A DNA stretch of 64,000 nucleotides, from NCBI GenBank assembly GCA_902806595.1, contig CADCXC010000044.1:186001-250000 (forward strand). The letters are read 5' to 3'. Positions 12,665 to 25,700 of the stretch are shown here, in pieces (position 1 is the stretch's first letter; every line of letters starts with the position of its first letter). The stretch is from Pyrenopolyporus hunteri (lineage: Eukaryota; Ascomycota; Sordariomycetes; Xylariales; Hypoxylaceae). A model generated the notes under the pieces. The model did no database searches. It was not told where the DNA came from and saw only the letters and a program-made list of their open reading frames with translations. Made by a program: the position numbers and the translations under genes.

Positions 12665-13012
12665 ATTGGTGACTACGAAAAGTACTCCTTTTGAGAAGTA
12701 CTCAGGGTGAAGAAGGTGGTCTGATATGAGCTGCGGTGAGTACAGCTACGGATAGAAGCAGGAATTTATACGAATGACGAGGTAGAGGATATCCACTTCG
12801 CACGTAACGAAAAACCGACATGACACCGCGTTACGCTAGGCGTGGTACTTCGGAGGTTTCGACCTCTCGAAGCACCGTGCTGATCCTTCCCTGAAGTTGG
12901 CGGCAGAGAGGTGAAAAGGGGTTTAAAGGGGTTATTATCCGAATTTGCCTGGCTTCCGATTCGTTTAAAGGAGCAGCGGAACCGGACAGCCCCGGATTCC
13001 GGCTAACTACCG

Positions 13013-13035
13013 GCAGTTTCGGGCTCCGAAACTGC
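13013..13035. repeat. Perfect 10-bp hairpin with a 3-nt loop
   Basis: GCAGTTTCGG, then GCT, then CCGAAACTGC. It sits in a GC-rich stretch with other short CCGG-containing symmetries (12983-13012). It may be part of a decayed transposon or a structured RNA; nothing nearby resolves which. Confidence 0.6.
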
Positions 13036-13183
13036 GAAGTCAAGTGCGAGGGTGGGCACTGGGTCATTAGATTGTTTGAAAGTGTCTTAGCCAATTCGGG
13101 GTATGGAGTCCGGGGGAAGATGCAGGCTCATGGAGTATTTTCATATCTTATCTTCGCTCCGAAGAAAGCACGGAACCCAAAGC

Positions 13184-13372
13184 GTGACTTACCTACGAAA
13201 CGCTTAAGCTCGCGGTGGTTCCCTCTTAGGCTCACGGTTATATCCACACATACTAAACATAACGTAGATTTAAAAGTGTCGACACCTAGTCTGATGCCCA
13301 GGACGTGTAGATATACCGTGAACCTAAGAGGGAACTGCCGCGAGCTTAAGTGTCTTAGTAGCGTAAGGACGT
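13184..13372. repeat. Diverged inverted repeat (possible MITE remnant)
   Basis: The left arm (about 13184-13258) and the reverse complement of the right arm (about 13302-13372) share blocks such as CTTAAGCTCGCGG, GTTCCCTCTTAGG and TCACGG. Most mismatches in the best block are C/T or G/A transitions. The spacer is about 40 bp. No coding potential is seen. It could be a miniature fold-back element; no target duplication was identified. Confidence 0.6.
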
Positions 13373-14310
13373 GGTAGCTTGCATTTATACACGTCTCCTA
13401 ATACAGATATCTCCCTGAGAACTTATTCCACCCGAAGTGGCGTTTAATGTCAGCAGCCGCCCTTAGGTATTCGGGTATATGTTTATAGGTATAACCGCAC
13501 CAATACCTCTCGCATCATTTCGCCCGGCAGGGTCGGGAGATCCCTAATATAAAGATAAAAAAAAAAAAAATATTCTAAGATTTCAGTTAATTTATGAGTA
13601 GATGTATATTTTAATTATTAATCGTTTAAAAAAATTTAATACCATATATTACGTAATAACGGAATATATTTTTATCGAAATATTTTTTTTTATTAAAATT
13701 TATCGAATTAAAAAACTTATAATTAATTAAATAAAATTCGTAAAATTATAAATTTATTTTTAATTTAAAAAATTTTAAAAATTTATTTAATATATTTAAT
13801 CGATAATTTAATTATTTATTTAAATTAAATTTTAAAATATAAAAAAATTATTTCGATTTTATTTTTATTAATTTCGTTAAATTTTATTTTAAATATTATA
13901 TTATAATTTACGATTATTTTATTTAAAATAATTTTTAAAATCGATTTTAAAATTATATTTAAAATTTTTTCGAAATATTATTTCGAATTTTTTTTTTTAA
14001 AAAAAAAATTCGAAAAAAAATAAAAATTAATTACGTAAAAATTTACGAGTTATATTTTTTACGTTATATTAATTATATTTTATATTATATTACGTTATAT
14101 TACGTTAATTAATTACGCGTATATTTTATATAATAATTTATATTATATTTTTATTTAATTAATTAAATTATTTAATTAAATTATTATATATATTATAATT
14201 ATTATATTTAAAATTATTTATATTTTAATAAATAATTTTATTAATTAAATTAATTTAATTATAAATATAAATTTAATTTTAATTTAACGTATAATTCGAT
14301 TTAAAAAAAT

Positions 14311-14525
14311 TAATAGTTAATTAATTTATATACGTATTACATCGTAATACGTACTTTAAAAAAAAAAGTATTTATATATTTTTACTTATATAAAAAAAAC
14401 TTTTCTTACGGTTTTTTTATTAAATATTTTTTTTTTTTAAATAATTAATATAATATTAATTTTATTATATCGTATTTATTTTTATTATTATTTTTTTATT
14501 TTATTTACGTACGTATTTATTAATA
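14311..14525 (+). repeat. 5' LTR of copy 1
   Basis: About 215 bp, matching the other three LTRs through the blocks TCGTAATACGTACTTT, CGGTTTTTTTATTAAATA and ATTTTATTTACGTA. Copies differ mostly by C/T and G/A changes and by small indels in homopolymers. Confidence 0.85.
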
Positions 14526-14549
14526 TTAATTAATATTGTTAAAATTAAT

Positions 14550-15316
14550 GAGTTTTGCTATTGGCACTCCCTAAAATTGCTATCGGGCCTTATTGGCACT
14601 CCCAATACATTAAAATACCTACCATATCTAACAACCCCACATACAAATCTACGTACAATCGTGTTAATACATAATGTACACCTTATGCGCTTTTTCAATT
14701 GATTCAATTCCCACCATCCCACCATACATCCCACCATACATACTATTATATTCCACCTATTCTAAGGATGCAAAATATAAAAAATAGATCGCCAGTTTCG
14801 CCTCAATTAGACCTTTCTAATGGTACAGGTTTCATATCGGTGCATGCCCTATTTCAAAAGTTATTTAAATATATACTCAATTCAATATAAGTATTAAAGG
14901 GTGGTCATATGATCCCCTTATTGGCCCGGGGTGGTCATATGATCCCCTTTTCCGGTCGCATACCCTTTAATATATATATGGACTTGAGTATATATTCAAA
15001 TAACTTTTGAAATAGGGCATGCACCGATATGAAACCTATACCATTAGAAAGGTCTAATTGAGGCGAAACTGGCGATCTATTTTTTATATTTTGCCTCCTT
15101 AGAATAGGTGGGATATAATGGGATATATGGTGGGAGCTGTATGTAATTGAATCAATTGAAAAAGTGTACCCGTACTCGGTGAGACTATCTGGTTTACTGC
15201 ATTTTTGTATGAGAATGTGTTAGTGGGGCCGAGTACGGGGTAGGAGATGTACTTTTTGTATTGGGAGTGCCAATAAGGCCCGATAGCAAAACGAGGGAGT
15301 GCCAATAGCAAAACTC
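14550..15316. mobile_element. Fold-back (MITE-like) element A, 767 bp, 8-bp TSD
   Basis: A large imperfect palindrome. The termini (GAGTTTTGCTATTGGCACTC and its complement) extend about 60 bp; each arm then has a different subterminal segment, followed by about 200 bp of matching arm around a short centre near 14925. An 8-bp duplication AAATTAAT lies at 14542-14549 and 15317-15324. Copy 2 of the LTR element keeps the uninterrupted site (28484-28491 on the opposite strand), which proves insertion and the TSD length. Eight-base duplications suggest hAT-type transposase use; no transposase is encoded here. Base composition is normal, unlike the surrounding RIP DNA. Confidence 0.9.
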
Positions 15317-18300
15317 AAATTAATAATATAAATTAATAAAATTAAAAAAATTATTATTATAATAATACGAAAAATTTTTATCGTAATAATATACGCGATA
15401 ATAATATTTTTTTTTATATGATGTTTTTTTATTTATATTAAAATATTATTTTATTATATTAAATTTTTTTAAATTTATAATATTTATTATATCGTAAAAA
15501 GTTAAAAATTTAATTTAAACGTAAATTCGTATTAAAAAATTCGATTTAATTAAACGAAATATTAAAAAAAATTTATTAAATTAATAAATTACGTTTTTAA
15601 TAACCGTACGTTTTTTAATTAATAATTTAATTACGAGGTTTTAAAATAAAAAAAAAATTAATTTTTAAACCGTTATTAAAAAATAAAAAACGATATAAAT
15701 ATTATTTTTTTAAAAAAATTTAACCGTTATAAATAAAAATAAATTATATATTTATATAACGAAAAATATTTTAAAAAAATATTAAAAATAATTTAAAAAT
15801 TTTATAATAAAAAATTTCGCGATTATATTACGTTAATTTAAAATTATATTAAAATATACGTTTATATAAAAAAATATTTATATAGGTAGAAATAATATTA
15901 ATATAACGAAAACTTTAATTAATTTTATATTAATACGTAAATTTTTTAAATAAAATTACGATAAATTAAAACGTATTAAACGTAAATAATTTAACGTTTT
16001 AATATAAAAAATATCGATGTATTATATCGATAAAAATACGGTTTATTTTTTAACATTTATATCGAATTATATTTACGTTACGATATAAAAATAATTAACG
16101 ATTTTTCATTTTATAACGTTAATATAAATAAAAAATTAAAAAGGGTTAAATTTATAAATATTAATAATTTTAATCGAATTATTTTCGATATTATATTATT
16201 AACGTTATAAATTATTTATTTAATAATCGTTTTTATTTTCTTTTATTATTAATAATCCGTCGTTAATATTTAATATATCACCGCTTTTTTTATTAAATTA
16301 AATCCTCGCGACGTAATTTACGTTTTAACCTTCGTTTAAACCTTAATAACGAATTTTTTTTTCGTCGTTTTAAGTTTTTTAAAATAATTTTCGTATTTAA
16401 TTTAAATTTTAAATATTTAATATATTTATTTTTTTTATTTTTACACCTATTTAATTAAAAATAATCGCGTTTTTTTAAATTAATATTATCGATTTATACT
16501 TTATTATTTTAATTTACGTTAAATTATAAAAATATAATTAACGATATATTTTTAATTTTATACGAAAAAAATAATTTTAATTTTTATTATCGGGAAATAT
16601 TTATAAACTTTTCGAATCGTTATCGAATAATTTATATATAATATCGACGATTTTATTAAACGTTATATTAAAAAAAAAATTATTATATCGAAAATTACGG
16701 TTTTTTTTTTAAAACGATTTTATAATTTTTATTAATTAAATCGATTTTTATATTTATATTCGTCGAAAATTAATAAAACGACACCTATTATAACGTTTCT
16801 TTTACTCGAATTTTCAACGAAATATACCCCTTTATTATCGTCGATTACTTTAAAAAAATTTAAAATAATAAAAATAATTATATCGAAAAATTTTATAACG
16901 TTTTAAAAAATAAATTTCGCTTTTTTTTAAATATATATTATACGATTAAAATTTATTAAATTTAATTTTATATTATATTTTTTATTATTTTTATTAAACG
17001 AATAATTATTTATTTTTTATATAATATACCTTATTATTAATATTTTATAAATATATATTTAATTATAAAACGACATTTTAATACGAAATAAAATAAAATT
17101 TAATATTATTATAATTAAACTTCGATTATTTTTTTTAATATTAAAGTCGAAAAAAAAAACGAGGAAAAATCCGACTTTAAAATGTTATAAATTATATTAA
17201 ATAAATTAATATTATATTAATATACCTTTAAAAAAAATTTTAAAAGTAAATAATAATTTATTATAATTATATAACGTATTATTCGTAATATATTTTAATT
17301 ATAATATATTTTATTTATTTCGTTATATTAATTCGAAAAATTAATTAATAAACTTTACGTATTAATTAACATTTTCGAAAATATTAAAAAAATATATTAA
17401 TTTATAATTAACGACGATAACGACGAAAATTTCGATTAATTTTATATTAAATAAAAATATTACCGTAATAATAAAAATAATCGATATTAATCGAAAAAAA
17501 TAATTTAAATTTAAAAACGTCGTTATTAAATATATATAAAAAAAAATATTAATCTATTAAATATTTCGAAAATAAATAAAAAAAAATTAAAAAACGTTAA
17601 CGAATTTAAAAAATTAAAAATAAAAATAAATATATTATATTTTTAATAAGTTATAAAAATATTAAATAAAAAAGTTTAAAGTCGAAAAACGACGATTAAA
17701 ACGTCGTTATTTTCGAAACGAAAAAAATCGATTTTTAATATTAACTAATTACGATATATTTAATAAATTAAATATATTAATATCGAATTATTTTTCGTTA
17801 TTTTTTTATCGATAAACCGAAAAATAATATTATATTTATTTTAAATCGATATATTAAAGATATTTTTTAAAATATTATTTTCGATATCGACGTAATTAAA
17901 ATATTTATTATAAAGAAAAATTAATATTAAATTTTTATAAAAAGTTTTTTCGATCGAAATTTTAAAATAAATAATAATCGAACCGGTGAAATTAATATTA
18001 AATTCGGAGATAAATTTTTAATTAAATTATTAAAAACGATTATAATTAACGTTTTATTCGAATTAATCGATTTTTATATTATAAATTTAAATATTTTATT
18101 TTTTATATATTTAAAAAATATAAATCGATTAAATGTTTATTTAAATAACGTTACGAATTAATTAATCGAAAAAAATAATATTATCGTCGTTATCGTTTAT
18201 AAATAAAAATATTTATAGTTTTACTTCGATAATACGATTTTTTTTACGGAATTCGAATTACGTCGTATTTATATTTAATTTAATTATTTTTTTATAACTA

Positions 18301-21026
18301 AACTATATATTTTTTTAAATAAAATAAATTATAACGTTAATATTAAAAATATTAAAAAAATTAATAAATTTTATTACCATTATTAAATTAAAAATAAAAT
18401 TCTTTAAAAATTTAAATTTAATTTAAAAAACTTTAATATAAATTTTAATTACGAAATTATCATTAATATTATATATTTAAACGAACGTTTTATTTTATAT
18501 ATAATCGACGCCGTTATAAAATTTTAAATTATTCGTTTTATAAAAATTATTTTTATTAAAAAAACTTAAAATATATTAAAGTAATGTTAAATTAATATTT
18601 ACTTCGAACTTTCGAATATTATTATATATAATATCGATACGAATTTCGATAATATCGAATTTAAAAATAAAACTCGTATTATTAAAGTTATTTATTATTA
18701 AATATTCGTTAAAATATATTAATTTATTAATAAAATCGAAAAATATTATAATTTCGTTTATAAAATATACGAAATTATTACCGACGAATTTTAAAGTTTA
18801 AATTTACATATAATTCGGTTATAAATAATTATTAAAGTAATTAATAATATAATTAATTTTAACGATTAAATATTTATATTTTTTATATTCGACGTTTACT
18901 TTAAAATTAATATAAATTTACCTCTTATTCCCGTATAAATTTAAAAAATATAAGTCGTTTAAAAAATAATAACGAAAATTAAAAGAATTAAAGTATAACG
19001 TTTCGTAAAAAATGCTTTAAATATATATAATAACTTTAATATATAAAAAACTTTTCTTATATTATTTTTTATCGATAATAAAATATTCGTTTATAAAAAA
19101 AAAAAATAAAAAAGTTTTAATAAAATTATTATAATGTTAAATAAAAATATTATCGTCGTTTTTAACGTTTCGAACGAAATATTTACGTTTAAAAATTTTT
19201 ATATTAAATCGTATATTTAATTAAAAAGGGATTTTATATCGTTTAAAAAATTTAAAATCGAATTATTTACGTTAATTTTTAATTTTAATAATTATTAAAT
19301 TATTTCGAAAAAAAATTTTATATATATTAACGATTTTTTTTATATCGTTAAATTATATATTATTAATAAAAAGTAAAAAAATCTTACTTTCGTTATTAAA
19401 TTACGAGCGAATGAAAAATTATTATATAAAGGAAATTTTATAAAATATTAAATATAAAAAAGTTTAATATTTTATTCGAGGAAAGTATTTTACGTTTAAA
19501 AGTTTACGATGTAATTATATATCGAAACGTTACGATTTTTAAATTACGGATAATTTATAAAATTAAAAGTAAAAATACCGTCGTATTATACGAAAAATTT
19601 CGTTTAATAATTTAAAGTTATAATAATTTCGATAAAAAATATATTATAACGTATATATTTATTATCTAAAAAATTAATTAACGTATTATATTAATTTTAA
19701 CGTTTATATTATATCGTAAAAAAATAAAAGTTATAATCTAAAATATTATAATAACCTACACTTAATTTAAAACATTAATGTAAAAAATTATTTTTACATA
19801 TTTATTAATTAAATTTAAAAATAAATACTTTAAAAAAATATTATTATAAATAATTAAATTTTTATATAATTTTACGAAGTTAAATACTTATTAATTTAAA
19901 TTTTATTCGCGTTATTATTAATAAAAATTACGAATAAAATTATTAATTTTCGACTTTTATTTATTTATAATAAATTTAAATTCGTTCGAATTTATTAATT
20001 TTTAAATAAATAATATTTTTAACGTCGATATTACGAATTTTTTTATTATTAAAAATAAAGTTTTTAATAAAATTAAAATTAAAACGCGCTTTTAAAAAAT
20101 TATAAATTTCGAAACTAAAAATTTTAATAATTTACGTATTACGATTTACGATGAAAATTTTAACGTAATTATTATTTAAAAAAATTAAGTTAAAAAACTT
20201 AAATTATTAAACGTTAAAATTTTCGACATAATTAAAAAATTCGTAAAATAATAAATTCGAAACGCGTATATCGTTTCGATATATTAATTTAAAATAATTT
20301 TCGATTATTTTACGACGGTTTAATATTTTAAACCCGAACCTAAAAAAGTTAAAGTTTTTAACGTTAAAATTAAATGGTAAATAAATAATTAAATATATAA
20401 ATTTTAATATATCGAATTAAACTTTTAAAATTTACGTTTTTATATTTTTATCGATGAATTTTTTATAAATAATAAAAATTTAAATTCGTAAATTAAATAC
20501 GTTATTATTTTAAATAATAAAAGTCCCACCGATCGAAATAATAAAATATAAATTATTAATAACATTATTTATTAATTATTTATTAAATGTAAATAAATTA
20601 CTCGTAACGTATTTATTAATAAAATTTACGAAATAATTTAAAATTTCGATGTTAATTACGATATTTATTATATAATTAATATTATTTTAAAACGTTTATT
20701 ACTTTTTAAAATACCCTTCGTTTTATATATTAACTTTTTATTATTATATTAATATTTAATATAAATAAAAAATATTAACGAAAAAAAATTAATAATTAAT
20801 TTTATAGTTTTAAAATAATTCTATAAAAATCGAAAAATTAATAATATTCGATAAATTTATAAATTATATAACCTCGTAAATATAATAACGAAAACATTTT
20901 TTAATAAAATTATACGAAACTTAATAAAAAAAAATTAATTTAATTTAAAATTAAAAAAAATAAATAAAACGAAAAATTTAATTAATAATTCGTAATTAAT
21001 TAATTACAAAAAAAAAATAAAATAAA

Positions 21027-21239
21027 TAATAATTAATTAATTTATATATATATTATTTCGTAATACGTACTTTAAAAAAAAAAATATCCATGTATTTTTA
21101 TTTATATAAAAAAGATTTTTCCTACGGTTTTTTTATTAAATATTTTTTTTTTAAATAATTAATATAACATTAATTTTATTATATCGCGTTTATTTTTATT
21201 ATTATTTTTTTATTTTATTTACGTATATATTTATTAATA
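21027..21239 (+). repeat. 3' LTR of copy 1
   Basis: 213 bp, matching 14311-14525. It is preceded by an A-rich run, taken as the former polypurine tract. Confidence 0.85.
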
Positions 21240-21545
21240 AAAATCGAATTAAATAAATCGAATTAAATAAATTAAATTAAATAAATCGAATTAAATAAAT
21301 CGAATTAAATAAATTAAATTATATAAATTTAATTATATAAATTTAATTTTAATTTAATATATAATTTAATTTAAAAAAATCGAATTAAATAAATTTATAT
21401 AAAAAATTTAAATTATATAAATTTAATTTTAATTTAACGTATAATTTTATTTAAAAAATTCGAATTATATAAATTTAATTATAAATATAAATTTAATTAT
21501 ATAAATTTAATTATATAAATTTAATTTTAATTTAACGTATTTTTC
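21240..21545. repeat. AT-rich satellite-like repeats
   Basis: Short direct repeats of the type AATTAAATAAATCG and longer units containing TTTAATTTTAATTTAACGTA. The same longer unit ends at 14310, immediately left of copy 1, so copy 1 appears to have inserted inside this array. Confidence 0.75.
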
Positions 21546-21618
21546 GTAATATTTTTCGAAGAATTTTTCGAATTATATATTTAAAATTAAATATAAAAAA
21601 ATTATACGAATAATTATT

Positions 21619-22050
21619 TACGACGATTTTATCGAAAAGTAGTATAAAATGGTTTTTTACGACGGTTTTTTCGAAAAGTAATAAAAGTAATTTTTCGCGA
21701 CGATTTATTCGAAAAATAATAAGGGTAATTTTTCGCGACGGTTTTTTCGAAAAATAATATAGGGTAGTTTTTCGCGACGATTTTATCGAAAAATAATAAA
21801 AATAACTTTTCGCGACGATTTTATCGAAAAGTAATAAGGGTAATTTTTCGCGACGGTTTTATCGAAAAATAATAGGGTAATTTTTCGCGACGGTTTTATC
21901 GAAAAATAATATAAGGTAGTTTTTTGCGACGGTTTTTTCGAAAAATTTTTAAAAAAGTAACACGGGTGGTTTTTCGCGACGATTTTATCGAAAAATAATA
22001 AAAATAATTTTTCGCGACGACTTTTCGAAAAATAATATAAGTAATTTTTC
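21619..22050. repeat. 38-bp minisatellite, about 11 units
   Basis: The word CGACG(A/G)TTT recurs at 21621, 21660, 21698, 21736, 21775, 21813, 21851, 21888, 21927, 21977 and 22015, a period of 37-39 bp with one 50-bp unit. Each unit holds a dyad of the form TTTTTCG...CGAAAAA. It lies between the two retrotransposons. A 12-bp ATTATATTAAAA tandem follows at about 22075-22150. Confidence 0.88.
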
Positions 22051-22576
22051 GTAAAAATTAAAAAATATTACGAAAATTATATTAAAAATTATATTAAAAA
22101 TTATATTAAAAGTTATATTAAAAATTATATTAATAATTATATTAAAAAGTATATAATTATAAAAATAATCGTAAAATTCGAAGAAAATCGAAAGTTATTA
22201 TATTATTTTACGAAAGTAATTTTTAATATTTAAAATTATAAAAATTATAAAAAATTTTAAATTTTTTTTTTTTTAATTTTTTATATATTTTTTTTAAATT
22301 TATAAACTTTTAATTCGAATTAAAAATTTTTTAACGTTTCGAAAATTTTATATTTTATATTTAACGTTCGAAAATATTTATACGTATATTACGTAAAAAT
22401 ATTTTTAATTTAATATTAATAAAAATTTAAAAAATATTTTTTATAATTAATCGAATTATCGAAAATTTATTTTTATCGTATTTTTTAATTTATTATATTA
22501 TATTTAATAATTTTAAAAATTTAATTAATTTATTATTTTTACGTTTTTCGAAATAATTATTTTTATTTTTATTTTT

Positions 22577-22786
22577 TATTAATAAATACGTACGTAAATA
22601 AAATAAAAAAATAATAATAAAATAAACGCGATATAATAAAATTAATATTATATAAATTATTTAAAAAAAATTATTTAATAAAAAAATCGTAAAAAAATTT
22701 CTTTTATATAAATAAAAATATATAAATATTTTTTTTTTAAAAATATATATTATAAAATAATATATATATAAATTAATTAATTATTA
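22577..22786 (-). repeat. LTR of copy 2 (3' end, inner side)
   Basis: About 210 bp; the reverse complement matches 21027-21239. The A-rich tract next to it mirrors the one beside the copy 1 LTR at 21027. Confidence 0.83.
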
Positions 22787-25700
22787 TTTATTTTATTTTT
22801 TTTATAATTAATTAATTATAAATTATTAATTAAATTTTTCGTTTTATTTATTTTTTTAATTTTAAATTAATTTAATTTTTTTTTATTAAATTTCGTATAA
22901 TTTTATTAAAAAACGTTTTCGTTATTACGTTTACGAGGTTATATAATTTATATATTTATTAAATATTATCGATTTTTCGATTTTTATAAAATTATTTTAA
23001 AATTATAAAATTAATTATTAATTTTTTTTCGTTAATATTTTTTATTTATATTAAATATTAATATAATAATAAAAAATTAATATATAATATAAAAAAGATT
23101 TTAAAAAATAAAAAACGTTTTAAAATAATATTAATCGTATAATAAATAACGTAATTAACGTCGAAATTTTAAATTATTTTATAAATTTTATTAATAAATA
23201 TATTCCGAATAATTCGTTTATATTTAATAAATAATTAATAAATGATATTATTAATAATTCGTATTTTATTATTTTAATCGATAAGATTTTTATTATTTAA
23301 AATAATAACGTATTTAATTTACGAATTTAAATTTTTATTATTTACGAAAAATTTATCGATAAAAATATAAAAACGTAAATTTTAAAAATTTAATTTAATA
23401 TAATAAAATTTACGTATTTAATTATTTATTTATTATTTAATTTTAACGTTAAAAATTTTAACTTTTTTAAATTTAAATTTAAAATATTAAATCGTCGTAA
23501 AATAATCGAAAATTATTTTAAATTAATATATAAAAATAATATATATATTTCGAATTTATTATTTTATAAATTTTTTAATTATATCGAAAATTTTAACGTT
23601 TAATAATTCGAATTTTTTAATTTAATTTTTTTAAATAATTATTACGTTAAAATTTTTATCGTAAATTATAATACGTAAATTATTAAAATTTTCGATTTCG
23701 AAATTTATAATTTTTTAAAAGCGCGTTTTAATTTTAACTTTATTAAAAACTTTATTTTTAATAATAAAAAAATTTATAATATTAATATTAAAAATATTAT
23801 TCGTTTAAAAGTTAATAAATTCGAATAAATTCGAATTTATTATAAATAAATAAAAGTTAAAAATTAATAATTTTATTTATAATTTTTATTAATAATAACG
23901 TAAATATATTTTAAATTAATAAAAATTTAATTTTATAAAATTATATAAAAGTTTAATTATTCGTAATAATATTTTTTTAAAGTATTTATTTTTAAATTTA
24001 ATTAATAAATATATAAAAATAATTTTTTATATAAATATTTTAAATTAAATATAAATTATTATAATATTTTAAATTATAATTTTTATTTTTTTACGACGTA
24101 ATATAAACGTTAAAATTAATATAATACGTTAATTAATTTTTTAAATAATAAATGTATATATTATAATATATTTTTTATCGAAATTATTATAATTTTAAAT
24201 TATTAAACAAAATTTTTTATATAATACGACGGTACTTTTACTTTTAATTTTACGAATTATTCGTAATTTAAAAATCGTAACGTTTTAATATATAATTATA
24301 TCGTAAATCTTTAAACGTAAAATATTTTTTTCGAATAAAACGTTAAATTTTTTTATATTTAATATTTTATAAAATTTTTTTTATATAATAATTTTTTTAT
24401 TCGTTTATAATTTAATAATAAAAGTAAAATTCTTTTATTTTTTATTAATGATATATAATTTAATAATATAAAAAAAAACGTTAATATATATAAAATTTTT
24501 TTTCGAAATAATTTAATAATTATCGAAGTTAAAAGTTAACGCGAATAATTCGATTTTAAATTTTTTAAACGATACGAAATTTTTTTTTAATTAAATATAC
24601 GGTTTAATATAAAAACTTTTAAATGTAAATATTTTATTTAAAGCGTTAAAAACGACGGTAATATTTTTATTTAATATTATTATAATTTTATAAAAGTTTT
24701 TTTATTTTTTTTTTTTATAAACGAATATTTCGTTATTAATAAAAAATAATACGGGAAAAGTTTTTTATATATTAAAGTTATTACGTATATTTAAAATATT
24801 TTTTATAAAACGTTATATTTTAATTTTTTTAATTTTTATTATCGTTTTTTAAACGATTTATATTTTTTAAATTTATATAAAAATAAAAAATAAATTTATA
24901 TTAATTTTAAAATAAACGTCGAATATAAAAAGTGTAAATATTAAATTATTAAAATTAATTATATCGTTAATTATTTTAATAATTATTTATAATTAAATTA
25001 TACGTAAATTTAAATTTTAAAATTTATCGGTAATAATTTGATATATTTTACGAATAAAATTATAATATTTTTCGATTTTATTAATCGATTAATATATTTC
25101 GACGGATATTTAATAATAAATAATTTTAATAATACGGGTTTTATTTCGAAATTCGATATTATCGAAATTCGTATCGATATTATATGTAATAATATTTAAA
25201 GGTTCGAAATAAATATTAATTTAATATTATTTTAATATATTTTAAATTTTTTTAATAAAAATAATTTTTATAAAATAAATAATTTAAAATTTTATAACGA
25301 CGTTAATAATATATAAAACGAAACGTTTATTTAAATATATAATATTAACGATAATTTTATAATTAAAATTTATATTAAAGTTTTTTAAATTAAATTTAAA
25401 TTTTTAAAAAGTTTTATTTTTAATTTAATAATAATGGTAAAATTTATTAATTTTTTTAATATTTTTAATATCGACGTTATAATTTATTTTATTTAAAAAA
25501 GTATATAATTTAGTTATAAAAAAATAATTAAATCGAATATAAATATAACGTAATTTAAATTTTATAAAAAAAATCGTATTATCGAAATAAAATTATAAAT
25601 ATTTTTATTTATAAACGATAATAACGATAATATTATTTTTTTTAATTAATTAATTTATAACGTTATTTAAATAAATGTTTAATCGATTTATATTTTTTAA

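Larger units (their letters stand above)
12665..13544. other. Gene-free border between the P450 and the RIP block
   Basis: No gene. It contains a perfect small hairpin at 13013-13035 and a diverged inverted repeat spanning 13184-13372, both listed separately. Base composition is normal until about 13545, where it changes sharply to AT-rich DNA. Confidence 0.6.
14311..21239 (+). mobile_element. LTR retrotransposon copy 1, RIP-inactivated
   Basis: Long terminal repeats at 14311-14525 and 21027-21239 are recognisable despite RIP. Both begin TAATA and end TTAATA, as expected when RIP turns TG...CA ends into TA...TA. A 5-bp duplication AAAAT flanks the element (14306-14310 and 21240-21244). Total length is 6929 bp; removing the 775 bp added by the fold-back element at 14550-15316 leaves 6154 bp, almost the length of copy 2 (6144 bp). 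The plus orientation is inferred from the A-rich tract just before the 21027 repeat, read as a RIP-altered polypurine tract. Coding regions are destroyed, so Gypsy versus Copia cannot be decided by eye. Confidence 0.85.
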
